Source: Artocarpus heterophyllus (lineage: Eukaryota; Streptophyta; Magnoliopsida; Rosales; Moraceae). Taken from it: 64,000 nt of DNA. The stretch's first letter is position 1. Each line of letters opens with the position of its first letter. Where the stretch lies: the NCBI GenBank assembly GCA_025403435.1, contig JAJQZP010000460.1, positions 102,193-166,192 of the forward strand, written 5' to 3'. This document shows positions 10,551 through 22,059 of the stretch, piece after piece. Position numbers and translations under genes: made by a program. The notes beneath the pieces were generated by a model that saw nothing but the letters and a program-made list of their open reading frames with translations, did no database searches and was not told the DNA's origin.

Positions 10551-11789
10551 AAAAAATGCTCCATTTTCTTCCTTCAAAAACCGCCACCTCAAAGCAATCC
10601 CTTCTCAAAAATTTTGATGAATTCCAAGCTTAATTCATGTTTAAAGCAAGTTCAAAGGGTTTGGTTCAAGATTTGGTACTTATGGAGGTAAAATCCCAAA
10701 CCCTTTCTTATAGGTTTTGGTGATTTTCTTTAAGCTTTGGAAGGGTTTTAATGAGGTTTGGCTATGGTTTTTATGAAGAGGGCAAAACAAAGTTTTGAGC
10801 TTCGCAAATGAGGGACAAAAAGGTTGGCAAGTTTAGGTAAGTCTTTACACTTTTTATTTGAAATTTATATGCATACCAAGTGTTTGAAGAAATGTTTTAG
10901 TCTATGGCATGTAAATGGACAATATGGCATGATTATTTTATGTTATATGTTGATGGTAATGATGATGGAAAGAAGAAAGTAAGGGTTGTGGTGAAATTCC
11001 TAAAAGGATTACATTGCAAAGAAAACTATACTCTTCGCAGATTTGAAAAGCAGCCAAAAAGTCCCCCTAAACGTTGGAATTTTAAAAAAGTTAGAACACA
11101 AAAGTTGTAGAACGCATGAAATTTGTTAGGACAGCATGAACAGTTTTTAAAAATTCTGCTTGATTAAGGAGCTATGAATTTCATGAAATTTTAGACATAA
11201 AATTTCAAGAAATGAAAATGTTACGAAATGTTTAGAATTTGACCAAGGAGCTTTTGTAAGTTTTATTCCTTATGAAAACTGAATGTTATGATACAAATTG
11301 GTCATTTTTGGTACCAGGGGCAAAAATGTAAATATTTTTGTGTTTTGGTTCAAAATTGTAAAATTGTGTGTAACTAGGTTTTCACCAAGGAACGTTGGTT
11401 TCCTGCACTGCTGTAGGTAGTGAGTAATCATAGATGCTAAGTTTTAAAGGATTCAAAGTTTAGTCAGGGAAAGAATGAAAGAAAAACGTTAGGGGCAAAA
11501 TGGTCATTTTATGAAAAATAGCCAAAACGGACCCGAAATGCCCAATGTCAGGAAATGTTCCTTAATGGGAATTTTTTTTAATATGTAGGTAATGGAATGG
11601 TAAAATTAAGCAATAAGTTTTATAAAGTTACAAAATAGATGAGAAACCTGTTAGGGGTAAAATCATCATTTTTAAGAAAACGGCTAGAACGGAGTCAAAC
11701 ACTTCAATTTAGCATAACATTCTTGGACAAAAAATGTTCCATAATACGTTAGGTAATGAAATCTTCATGTGAGATGAGAGATTTAATAA

Positions 11790-11990
11790 GGGATGTTTAA
11801 GTAAACGAGAGGTAACTTAGTGGGTTACAAAGTTAAGTAAAGAAAAAGATAATTCGATGGGTTACAGAGATAAGTAAAAAGAGTGATAACCTGATAGGTT
11901 ACGGAGTTAAGTAAAAGCTATAGTAACCTGGTTGGTTACAAAGGTAAAAGCAATGGGTACAAAGTAAAGGAAGGTAAACCGATAGTATAC
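11790..11990. repeat. Degenerate tandem repeat, unit about 37-40 bp
   Basis: Repeats of a GTAACCTGGTGGGTTACAAAGTTAAG-like unit (for example near 11811, 11855, 11887 and 11921), each carrying an inverted pair GTAACC/GGTTAC. Lies inside LTR-A. Confidence 0.6.
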
Positions 11991-12189
11991 AAGCTAAGTT
12001 AAAAGGAATGAATGGTTAATGTTTATGTTTTGTTATCAATCGAGTAGATTGATAGAAAGAAAGTTAATTAATGAGTCAGCTATCGTTTGATTAGGACACT
12101 ACACCGATTAACCGAAGGAAAAGGAAGGAAAAGGAACGGAATAGAGAACGCTAGAGAGTAGTCTAGGTAAGTTCAGACCTCTCCTATAG

Positions 12190-12560
12190 CATGAAGCAAA
12201 TAGTTTTCAAATGCTTATATATATGTTTGCAAATGTGTTTGCAATTGTTATGCAAATTGTTTTTAAAGTATGTTCGCAATTGTTATACAAAAGGTTTAAA
12301 GTTTAAATCAAGATTTGCAATGTACTTACAACTATTATGTTTAAAGCATGATTGCGTTTAATATGCATAAAGTTTTAAAGATTAAGTAAAAGTTTGTAAC
12401 ATATTTGCAATAATTATATTTAAAGTATGTTTTGCGTTATGTCAATGCATAAGGTTTTACAATTTAAGTTACAAGTTTATTGATTGCATTTGTTATGCAA
12501 TAAATTTTAAAGAGAACAATTATGATTTGCAAATGTGTTTGCATATAATGTGATTGCATT
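12190..12560. repeat. Degenerate tandem repeat of GTTTGCAATTGTTATGC-like units
   Basis: Units with TTTGCAA...GTTATGCA and TTTAAAGTATG recur across this stretch with variable spacing. Non-coding part of LTR-A. Confidence 0.5.
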
Positions 12561-12609
12561 TAATATGCTCGCTAAAGTTAAAAAGAAGGTAAGAGTAAAG
12601 ATAATAAGA

Positions 12610-12745
12610 AAAAAGTGTCGTACTAGCCTCCTTGTTGTAAGGTATTAAACGTAAAGTTAAAGTTGTGACCTCCTTGATGTGAGGTACACAAGTAAAGTTA
12701 AAGTTTGATCTCCTAGATGTGAGGTACTTGACCTCGGTGTTTGAT
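12610..12745. repeat. Tandem repeat, unit about 50-55 bp, about 3 copies
   Basis: CTCCTTGATGTGAGGTAC with a following GTAAAGTTAAAGTT recurs near 12628, 12670 and 12711. Non-coding, within LTR-A. Confidence 0.55.
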
Positions 12746-12989
12746 GGTCTCAAGTCTTCCGTAAGGAAAACATCATGTTTATGATCTCATTATTAATGAT
12801 GTTGGTACAAACACTATAGTAAGATAAGGAAAGTCAAGGAACAAAGATAAAAGTTAAAGTAAAAAAAAAAAAAGAAATGTTCATAAGACGCTCATAAATA
12901 AAAGTTCATAATTGAGCATAAATGGAATCATGCATTCTGATTTTGCTTGAATTCCTTTTTATAAAATATTTATATGTTATGTTATGAAA

Positions 12990-13205
12990 GACATTTGGAG
13001 GAATGTTTTACGTTAAATGTTTATGAAAAATATTTTTATGTTTTCAAGAAAAGGTTTATGAAGAACATTTATGAAAAAAATGTTTCATAAATGCTTTATG
13101 AAAAACGTTTCAAAAATGCTTTATGAGAAACGTTTATGAAAAACGTGTTTAGAAATGTTTATGAAAAATGCTTATGGAAAACGTTTTAAGAGAAAAACTT
13201 TTAAA
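12990..13205. repeat. Short tandem repeat, unit about 20 bp (TTTATGAAAAACGT)
   Basis: About ten imperfect copies of a TTTATGAAAAACGTTTC-like unit. Non-coding, within LTR-A. Confidence 0.6.
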
Positions 13206-13767
13206 GCATGTTTAAATGATTTGTGAGATAATGTTTAAACTTACTGACCAAAAGCTCATTAAAAATTTATTTATGCTACAGGTAGTCCTACAGGTAACCA
13301 GTAGGACCTATTTGAGGAGCTTGGTGCCACGGAGGGCAGATGCGAAGATTTGGATATGGATACCATTACGGTATGCTTTCGCTATTCAAAGGAAAGGTTT
13401 TCCACTGTTTGATATAGTGTTTTCAAAGTTCTACAAAAATCAAAGTTTTAAGAAATGTTTTTAAAGTTTTACGATATACTCACAAAAAGTTTTATTTACT
13501 TATAAAGTTAAGTTTTAATTAATGATTTAATAAATGTTTCTTAATAATTTTTAAGAAACAATTTGAAATGGTTTTAAAGTCAAGTGTTGAGTAATGTCTC
13601 AACTTGAATGGCGACAGAGGTTGCTACAGTTTTTAAGTATATTTTTCAAGGATTTTAAAAGGAAAAAAAATTATTTCTGTATTTTTCTTACTAAATAAGA
13701 AAGATTAATGTTTAAGTAATGATGTTTAAGAAAGTTAAGTGATTGCTCGAAAAGGCAGGTCGTTACA

Positions 13768-14964
13768 ATATTGTAGAATACTCTAAGATAGAAATTGACA
13801 CATCTAGTTCATATCTAGGATTCTTCGCGGTTCCAAAGAGCTGACGTATAATGGGCAGGAATTACGGTATATGTGTTATTGTATTGGATAACGAGGTAGG
13901 ACTCTAGACCTTTTTTTTCGACAACAACGATTTTAAAAGGAGTTTTGATCATACTTCTCTCTCTTCAAATGATTTTAAGAAATGAGTTGTTGTTATTTAT
14001 TTACCTCCACTAGATGTTGGATAAGGTCGTAATGAATGATAATAGTGAATTACGATAATGAATTAATGATAATGAATGGATCATAATGAACGTATATGAT
14101 AGTTAGATAAAAAGAATATCCATAGAAATGATATGACTAAATGATAATAGATACCAAACAGACATAGAACCCCGTTTGGAATGATATGATAGTGCATGAT
14201 GCCACACAGAGATCGGGTTGTGTAGAGACCGACCTTGGGGGCAGGTCCCGAAACTCAACTTGGTCACTTCGGTAGTGATTTGTAGGCTTTACACATATAA
14301 TATGATATTGTATGATTTGTATATAATTACAGATGATTAATGGTAAGCACGAAATTGGATGATTCAATTGTGACAAATTCTGATGATTTCAAATGATGAG
14401 GGTAGGTATGATCTTGTTAAATCATTTAATGTTTTTGTAATTATGTTAAATTTGTTTGCTTTATTTTAATAAAATATGATTTCAAATCCCAAGTCTTATT
14501 GAGCCTTTCACTATCATTTATTTGTTTTAAAATTTCCCCGCTTTCAGATAGTTTGTGTGTACATCACTAATTAGGACATTGTTGATTGCGTGAGTGGACC
14601 GTAGAAGCTTAAGTTAAGTTATCTATTCACTTGATTGAGGCATGTGGTATGTCAATATCTTTTATTTTGATTAGACCGTGGATTGTATCTTATTTATATC
14701 AATAATATGGTTGTGCACAATGTGGGCCGGTATTGGTCTGACTCACTCTTGCTAGCTTGATACTTTAATTCGGTTTTATATTCTAATTCAATAGTAACTC
14801 ATAACATTATTTATTAGGATTTAACAAATGGTATTTATCGAAAAGGTTTTAAATTTACCATATCTTTATAAATAACCCTACTAATTAACAAGCGAGTTTA
14901 GTTAATATTATTTAAACAATTTAATTAAACCGCCACGTCACTATCTCGGTTTGGGTTTGTGACA
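13768..14964 (+). mobile_element. 3' part of a Gypsy-B-family LTR, split by LTR-A
   Basis: Aligns in order with 59768-60784 of the Gypsy-B LTR: the TATCTAGGAT...GAGCTGACGTATA block, the block around 14190-14270 with AGATCGGGT...GGGGCAGGTCCCGAAA, the LTR-end block TTATTGAGCCTTTCACT (TACTGAGCCTTTCGCT in Gypsy-B), and the terminal ...TTTGTGACA. The upstream half is not next to it; LTR-A begins exactly at 13767/13768. Frames here are not genes. Confidence 0.7.
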
Positions 14965-16319
14965 GGATATCTCAACGTAAGATTTCTGTAAGTTAGGTGT
15001 ATGTGGCATTCATAAGCTTTTTTTCGTTTAAATAGTGTGACATTTAGTATCTGTCGTTTGGCTAAATTAAGAGACAAGGTGTGAAAAATTATAGCAAAAC
15101 CAATTCAAAATTGATTCATATCATAAAAATTTATGATTGACACGTATTAGAGGGAAGTTTGAGTTAATAATAAGCAATTCAGTTTTGAACATTTTGGAAA
15201 CCTTGTGATTATACAATTCCTTTCACCAGTTAAAGACCTTTACTTGATATAATGATTTTGCTAGTTTTATCTTGCAGAGGATATTTGTCCTTGCTGATGT
15301 TTCCGAAAATGAATTCATTGGTTAATTAGTGAAAGTAAAGAAGAAAAGAATGCATTAATTGAGAAGATTGTGACAATATCCAAGCATCTTTCTAATTGCT
15401 ACACAACCTGGGACCTACAATGTTATTTTTTGCTTGGTATGAAACCTTTCCACTTGCTATTCCTTTTATGTGCTTAAGAAATGTTATAACATCTTCAAGC
15501 GAATTGGAAATTAACAGGGCATTTGATAACTTAGTTCATAGTTGAAAATTTTCATTTTGAATTGGTTTTATTACAGTATTTTTTCTTATAAAATTTAAAT
15601 TATTACATTATTTTTAGTTTGAATTAAGGATCCAGATGTTTTTTTTTTTTTTTTTAAGTTTTACTAATCATGATGTGAAGCTAGCTTGTCGTATCTTATT
15701 AATTTATAGTGGTTTAGGATGCCTTAATTTGATTGATTAATTATAAACTTGCATTCTTAACTTGCCCGTTCAAAGAAAAAAAAAAAAATCTCGTTCCAAC
15801 ATGAGGGTTTCAAAAACTCATGTTTACCTAGTGATATGTTGAAACTATTTAGTTTAAGACTTGACCTCGAATATAGATCATATTCGTTAGTGTTTCGAAT
15901 GAAATGCTTAAACAGAAATGCGTATCAAATTTTGAGAACAAGAAATCCAAAACTCATACCAAATATTGACCACATATATGGCTCTTCCAACAACATTTCT
16001 ACGGTCTATAAAAACATTTGATCTATCGAAATTAAGAAACCTATAGCATTAAGGCCACCTAATACACCAAATCAAAGTAAATCTAGTGGGTTAAATACAC
16101 AACCAACTTCGAAAAGTGGAGAGACCACTTTTGTTGTTACACAACTAAACAAATCTACTAAAAAACAAATACACATCAATGGTGGAACTAACAATGTCTT
16201 CATGGACTCAAAATAAGGACCAAAAGCAAGAACAGAATCCTGAATTACACGAAAGATGCCTCTAACGACAAGATATCCATCAATTTTGAAGGAGATTTAG
16301 TAAGGCCATTACAGGGAAG
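14965..16319. other. Non-coding stretch, nothing recognised
   Basis: AT-rich with a T run near 15640-15655 and an A run near 15776-15787. I see no convincing exon, RNA gene or LTR edge. Confidence 0.5.
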
Positions 16320-16680
16320 CTAAAAGGCGTCTGACAAACCATAAACTTGCTGGTGCATGAGAGATACATGCTGCTGAAGCTGACTTAAAACTGGAATACA
16401 CACTCCACTAGAAGCCTTGCCATTAGGGGACAAAACCCCTCGAAGTTGTAGGCACAATGTCAACACACCGAGATCTTGTGGTCGAAGCTGCGACCGACTT
16501 CCCACTAGTGACCGGTAAATCCCATACCAACCTCAAAGTCGTCCTCCACCACCACCATCAAAGGACACCCCACGGACCACAAGATCCTACCATTAGAGTC
16601 AAAGATCCAATGGCCTACTTGAGGACACCGCAGAACTCCGACTCCCTAAGAAGATTAGAAGAAGCGGCATAAAGAGAAGA
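16320..16680 (-). other. Possible exon or captured gene fragment, unidentified
   Basis: A minus-strand frame ends at 16320 with ...QLQQHVSLMHQQVYGLSDAF and the stretch is markedly less AT-rich than its surroundings, with codon-like composition. It could be a terminal exon fragment of a host gene, perhaps carried by the Mutator-like element next door. I do not recognise the protein and could not define splice sites. Confidence 0.25.
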
Positions 16681-17133
16681 AACCCAAAGCGAGAGAGAAG
16701 CCAAGGGAGAGAAAAAGAAACCAAAAGCAAGTAATCTTATTTTCATGCATTATTGCCAGGTTGCATAGTGCTATATAAATGTGGCGGTGTCTGTTAAGTG
16801 GCTTATCTCTTAATCTAAGTACGTTATGTCTCCCTCATTAAATCTTTGACCAAATAAATAACTGTCAGCAAAGTTGTTTCTTTTTTTCTTCAAATCTAAA
16901 GAATTCCTCTTACTTTATATATAAGATAGGTCATCTATTTAGAATTGGATAAATGAGAAAAAGGACAGGTGGCCTACCCCTTTTTTTTCCTAATCAAATA
17001 AAGAATTCAAATAAGTTTTTTATCGACATGGGTGTTTTATATTGCAAAAAATTCCAACTCTTTATTTTGAAAAGATTTATGCATTAACATTTTGAGAATT
17101 GATGTAAATGTTACTTTTTTAAAATTAATTATT

Positions 17134-17373
17134 GTAAATATCAAGTTTTAAAAATATTTGTAGTAAATAGTAGATTTATGGTGTAAATGATTTATTTACT
17201 CCTTTATTCATAGCATAAACAATTTTTCTTCATATAGTAAATAGATTGAAGATGTAAATGATGCATTTATCGTTTTGTTTACAACGTGAATTATACTCAT
17301 TTACACAGTAAATAAACAATTTACATCGTAAATATATAATTTACTACAAATATTTTTAAAACTAGATATTTAC
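17134..17373. repeat. AT-rich inverted repeat, MITE-like hairpin
   Basis: A 35-nt arm at 17134-17168 is matched by its reverse complement at 17339-17373 with one mismatch, around a loop of about 170 bp that itself has GTAAAT/ATTTAC repeats. Pairing probably extends outward toward 17060 and 17400. No coding capacity; consistent with a small non-autonomous DNA element, superfamily unknown. Confidence 0.6.
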
Positions 17374-17627
17374 TTCAAAACTTTTCAAAAGCATGCTATT
17401 TCTCTCCTACTCCCTTTATCTTTTAACCTTTGTTTAGCATCTCGATTGGAACCAAATAGTGTAAAGCTCTCAGCAATTATAATAAAAAAGCAAATAATTA
17501 CTACAGTATAAATCTCTCATACCTTACAATTTTTAAACCAACATTTTCAGTTCCAACTGCTCTTCCGAACATTCTATCAGCTTCGTAGTCGTCGAGATAT
17601 ATTGTATCAGCTTCATAGTTGTCAAGA

Positions 17628-19475
17628 TATATGGTTGAGGAATCTAAAGATGAGGAGGAGGTTTTGGAAAGAAGGATTTATAGTTCATCTAGTGACGATG
17701 ATGAGGGACAACAAACAAAGGAACAGGATTCGGATAGGCTATCAAGGAGAGCTGTTGTTAAAAAGGTTCTTTCTAGGCTTCCTGTATTTTTAGGAAGGAG
17801 ACTGACATGAAAAGGCCAAAGTTGGAGTTGGGACTAGCTTTTACCAACAGTAACACTTTTAAAGATGCCATGTGGGAGTCTGTTACTCAAGCAGGAAAGG
17901 ATAGTTTCTTCAAGAAGAATACCCTCATCGAGTGAGACCACAGTGTAGGGGCAGTGAAAATTACCCGTTTGTTTGGTATGCTTCATTGGCAGAAAAAAGT
18001 GGAGAGTTTGTAATCAAAACATTCAACGCAGAGCATCGTTCTAGGGGAAAAAATTGTAATCGATTTACGACAGCAAAATGGTTGTCTACAATGATAAGTG
18101 GTCGGCCACCAATTTCATGGGAAAATTTCAAAATGATCATAGTTCGAATGTTTCTAGGACCAAGGCATATAGGACAAGAAAATTAGCTTTAGCACAAATT
18201 GAGGGGTCATGTGAGCAGCAGTTGCAGCTTTATGGGACTATGCAGAAGAGGTTATACAAACTAATCGGGTTCCACTGTCCAGTTTCTCACTGATATATAA
18301 AGGTCCTCGTGGTGTGCCAATTTTCAGAAGAATGAATTTACATAGCTGCAAAAGAGGGTTCATTGCAGGCTGTACGCTGGTAATTGGCCTTTATAGGTGC
18401 CACGTAAAAGGGACCACACCCAGGACAATTGTTCACGGCAATCGACATAGACGCGACCAATTCAATGTTTCTTATAGCATTTGTAGTTTTAGAGGCAGAG
18501 ATAAAATCAAGTTGGAGTTGGTTTTTGGAGATTTTGTGAGATGATGTCAACGTAAATAATTCTCTTCATTGGACTTTCATATCAAACCAACAAAAAGGGC
18601 TAATAGAACCTTTAAAAAGTTTACGGGGGAAGGAGAACCCGAGACAGAACATAGACATCGTGTGCTAGAGAAGAACTTCATCAGGTATTTTAAGGGACAA
18701 TCACTTAAGGAGAAAATGAACAATGCAGCAAGGGCCCTCACCATTCTACAGTTCAATGCAGAAATGGAATCGATTAAAACAAAAGATGTGAAGGCTTATG
18801 GGTGGTTGACGGCTAAGGGACCAATTCATTGGAGCAGATCACATTTTAGAACAACACCACAATGTGACATTTTGCTCAACAATTCATGTGAGAGCTTCAA
18901 TGGTACTAACTCAATACTTGTAGCTAGGGAAAGACCGATTTTGGGTTTATTTGAGAGAATTCGAATGTATTTGCTTAAGAGATTTAGCAAGCAATTACTA
19001 GATGTAAACAAATGGCATGGAGAGATTAGAAAACGAATATCTGCCATACTTGAAACGAACAAGGACGACACTGCTAGCCACAAAGCCGAATGGTGTGGTA
19101 AGGGGAATTTCCAAGTCATAAGTGCCAAAGGATTGAGCGCAATTGGCTTGCGGGAACGCACATGTTCTTGTAGAAAGTGAAATAAATCTGGCATTCCTTA
19201 CAATCATGTTATATGTTCCATTTGGCATAACCATGAGGATCCAGTAGATTATGTAAGCCATTGGTACAAAAACCAGGCCTACTTGAAGACTTATGCAGAG
19301 CAGATTTTCTCCATAAGGAACCAAGATCATTGGCCAACGAGTGGTAAAGAACCCTTAAAAAAGCATAACTATAGGACACAACTAGGACGACCTAAGAAAG
19401 TTCGACAAGTGGAACATGAGGAGGTAATCCCACCCAACGGTACTAAGATTTCGTGGCAAAGAAGGTCATAACATC
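17628..19475 (+). pseudogene. Mutator-like (MuDR/MULE) transposase, decayed
   Basis: Remnant of a DNA-transposon transposase. In order: acidic Ser/Asp-rich N-terminus (EESKDEEEVLERR); MuDR N-terminal region (LGLAFTNSNTFKDAMWESV, then RPQCRGSENYPFVWYASLA); the RAKAYRARKLAL-type box here seen as TKAYRTRKLALAQIEGS (about 18157-18210); the catalytic-domain signature GFIAGCTLVIGL near 18356; a post-core region (RFSKQLLDVNKWHGEIRKR, 18980-19035); and a SWIM zinc finger CSCRK...NHVICSIWH around 19160-19235, with a basic tail. At least four frame changes and several stops break it, so it cannot be functional. No terminal inverted repeats were located by eye. Confidence 0.75.
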
Positions 19476-19611
19476 TAAACATGTGTGAGGAGAAGACATC
19501 TAAACATGGAAAAAAATAGCAATAAAAATTTTGTTTGATTACATATTGTTCATTAACATGTAAGTATGACATTTACTTGTGTTTTTAACTCTCTTTTTTT
19601 TTACATTGTAG

Positions 19612-19800
19612 AAAAGTCAATCTAGCAAAACTGCTAAGGAAAAAGAAGGTAATCAAGCGTCCTCTGTTGTGCCACCACAAGCTTCCCAATCAGCCTTTGT
19701 CGTGCCAAGATCAGCTGCCACTACTCCAGAATTTGTTCCAACACAATCCACTGTTGTTGGTTCAATATTGGAGACGTTCAACCAACCGTTTCCTCCACAG
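19612..19800 (+). pseudogene. Probable last exon of the MULE transposase remnant
   Basis: After a short intron-like gap a frame rich in Pro, Ser and Ala continues (PPQASQSAFVVPRSAATT) up to 19800, where GTAAAA could be a donor site. A low-complexity tail after the SWIM domain is common in MULE transposases. The assignment rests on position. Confidence 0.4.
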
Positions 19801-20424
19801 GTAAAACTAATTTTACTGAGCATTCTCAAAATCAACTCATGCAGTTTGACATAATCATATTCTAACCAAATATACTTTATTTTAACTTGCATAGTCTCAT
19901 GTCCAAGAAAACTACAATAAACACAGTAAATACTACTAGAGGAAAGGTTCTTTTAAAACTACCGTACATAAGAAGGCATAATTTCATATCAGTTAGCCAT
20001 CAACAACTTTTGGATACTTTGGATTTGTTATTTATTTTGTGATGTAGACCCTTTACTGATACATTAGTCTTTTATGTTGCTATTTAATTGCTACTTCAAG
20101 AGACCGGATGGATGCTTAGTGGTTGTTTGTTTAATGTTCATAACGAACATTTGTTTGTTCACATTTGAAAGTTTTTTTTTTTATGGAGCAAAAGCTCTAT
20201 ATTGCATATAATTTACCTCACAAGGATGTTAACTTCAACATTCAGAAAGAAAAATTTTTTATCTTCAATAATCAAAATCAAAACTGATAACAAAAGTGAG
20301 ATTTGGTGGAGGAATTGATTTTTAGAGGGAAAGGTATTCATTATTAATTTATTTTTTAACTACTTTTAAATTAGCTAGTCAAGTCAGCAAAAGATGGTTA
20401 AATCTAATGGAAGTTGGATGGAAG
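19801..20424. other. Non-coding stretch before Copia-4
   Basis: AT-rich; a small perfect inverted pair ATGTTC/GAACAT near 20135-20151. Nothing else recognised. It ends at the Copia-4 target site (GGAAG). Confidence 0.4.
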
Positions 20425-20851
20425 TGTTAGAATTATGGCCCACATACTTAATTAAAGGCCTATTAAATTTATCAGATTTATTTAGTTTAATAATTATTTA
20501 AATGCTAAAGCCCTATTGACTATGAGGGTTACAACTCTTATTAAAAAGATGTGTTTACATCTAAAAGGATGTGTGTTTTGATAGAAATGCAACTATTAAG
20601 AGTCTATAAATAAAAGTCTAGTGGTCTCTCCATCTAATTAATTATATTCCTTTTCTCCATTAAAAAAAATACATTAAAAGAAATAACTGTAGGTTTAGAG
20701 AGAGAAATTGAGTTCTTCTTCTTTGACAAACTTTCTGTTCAAAGGTTTCTCTGCAAATTAAAAATAAAATCAAAATACATTCTAAATTTTTTTCTGTGAA
20801 AATTATTAAATTCTAAAATTACTAATAATTACAAAAATTAAAGTTCTTACA
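20425..20851 (+). mobile_element. 5' LTR of Copia-4 (427 bp)
   Basis: Begins TGTTAGAATTATGGCCC and ends ...TTCTTACA, directly followed by the PBS TCTGGTATCAAGAG. Aligns with the 3' LTR at 26340. Confidence 0.9.
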
Positions 20852-20853
20852 TC

Positions 20854-20866
20854 TGGTATCAAGAGT
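20854..20866 (+). other. Primer-binding site, Copia-4
   Basis: TGGTATCAAGAGT, the tRNA-Met-type site with an A in place of G at the ninth base, as also in Copia-5 (32438). Confidence 0.85.
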
Positions 20867-22059
20867 ATTAGGTCTTGAAACTCATGATTTTTTTTTAAGG
20901 TTATATCGCAATTATATACGAACCTTAAAATCCTTTAGTAGCCAATTTATCCTTTTTTTTGGGGCTCCAATTAGAATATCTGGTTTTAGGGACAGTTAAA
21001 TTCTGCGTTCGTTTCATTAATATGTGTGAGGCTTTTTATGATTGAGTATTATCAGTGATGGATGGTTGTTTACGTTACGAATGGTTATTGGGAAACGTGT
21101 GGTAGTGGAACTCTGTGAATAAAGTAAATTATAAAGAATTGATTATTTGCAGCTTTTACATTAAATGATACAATGTATTTGACCATCGATTCTTCAGTTT
21201 CTTCAGTTTTATTAATGAATGATAATGTGATAATAATTGATAGCTGATTGCAAAAACGATACAATGTATTTGATAACTGATTCATCAGTTTTGTGAAAGA
21301 ATTGATTTAACTAAAGAAACGAAAGAAATTGACGTTATGTGTAGGAATTTTTTTTTGGTTGTACGGTAAAAGTTTCTTTGGAGCATGCATTATGAAACTA
21401 AAAAAAATATTTAAATTCATTTTTTTAAATTATATAATTATAGTTTGTTAGTTATCAAAGTAGCTAAATTTTAAGGCTTAGTAATTTTCAAATTGAGAAA
21501 AAAGAGTTCAATAAGCCATGAATTTTGATGCTTATAATTGAAATGATATTTATTAATCATGGGTTATTGAATTTCATCTATTATAAGAACTTAGAAATTG
21601 TCCAAAGATTAATTAACTTTCTTTATAATTAATGAATATAATAATTGGTAATTAATATGTCCTATTATTTTTGTTTGTTTATCAAAAGATAGCAAGCACT
21701 GCTAATTCGATGTACTTATAATTATCAAATTAAATTATTTTTTTAATTAGCATCATTTATAGTTTGTATATCTTAGTACACCCAAAGGAGAACTAGGATC
21801 TACAATTATTTTCTTAAGTTTGAATCTAATTATGTGATCATCTCAAAGCATTAATGTATGAATGTTTCTTGTATATTTGTATATCTGTTCTTGTTTCTCT
21901 ACATTCGCATGCTTCATTTGTTCCTCTATTTAATGGATTGAATTTCTGTAATTTGTGTGAACAAGTCTAATATCACTTAGGTGTCTTAGATCTTGATTTA
22001 GCACTTCATGATAAAGAACCCACTACTATTACTAATGATAGTAGTAAAGAGGACAAATC
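20867..22059 (+). other. Copia-4 leader and eroded start of gag
   Basis: AT-rich, no open frame of note. A block containing ACGATACAATGTATTTGA-like sequence occurs twice (near 21167 and 21258), indicating a local duplication. Confidence 0.5.

Larger units (their letters stand above)
9902..13767. mobile_element. LTR-A, Gypsy-type LTR with its start missing
   Basis: Shares ordered blocks with the solo LTR at 45390-48310: a CAGTATAAG-type start region, the block around 10280-10340 with ATGAAATGTGGCCCAAT, a block near 11040-11110, and the end AAAAGGCAGGTCGTTACA (13767). The first few hundred bases of the solo copy are absent, as expected if Copia-3 cut the LTR at 9901. No coding capacity: frames near 10368-10608 are purine-run artefacts. 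It contains several degenerate tandem arrays, listed below. Confidence 0.65.

Noticed and set aside
10368..10608. Overlapping minus-strand frames of 60-74 residues
   Set aside because: They translate a purine-rich tract into Phe/Ser/Leu runs; low complexity, no domain.
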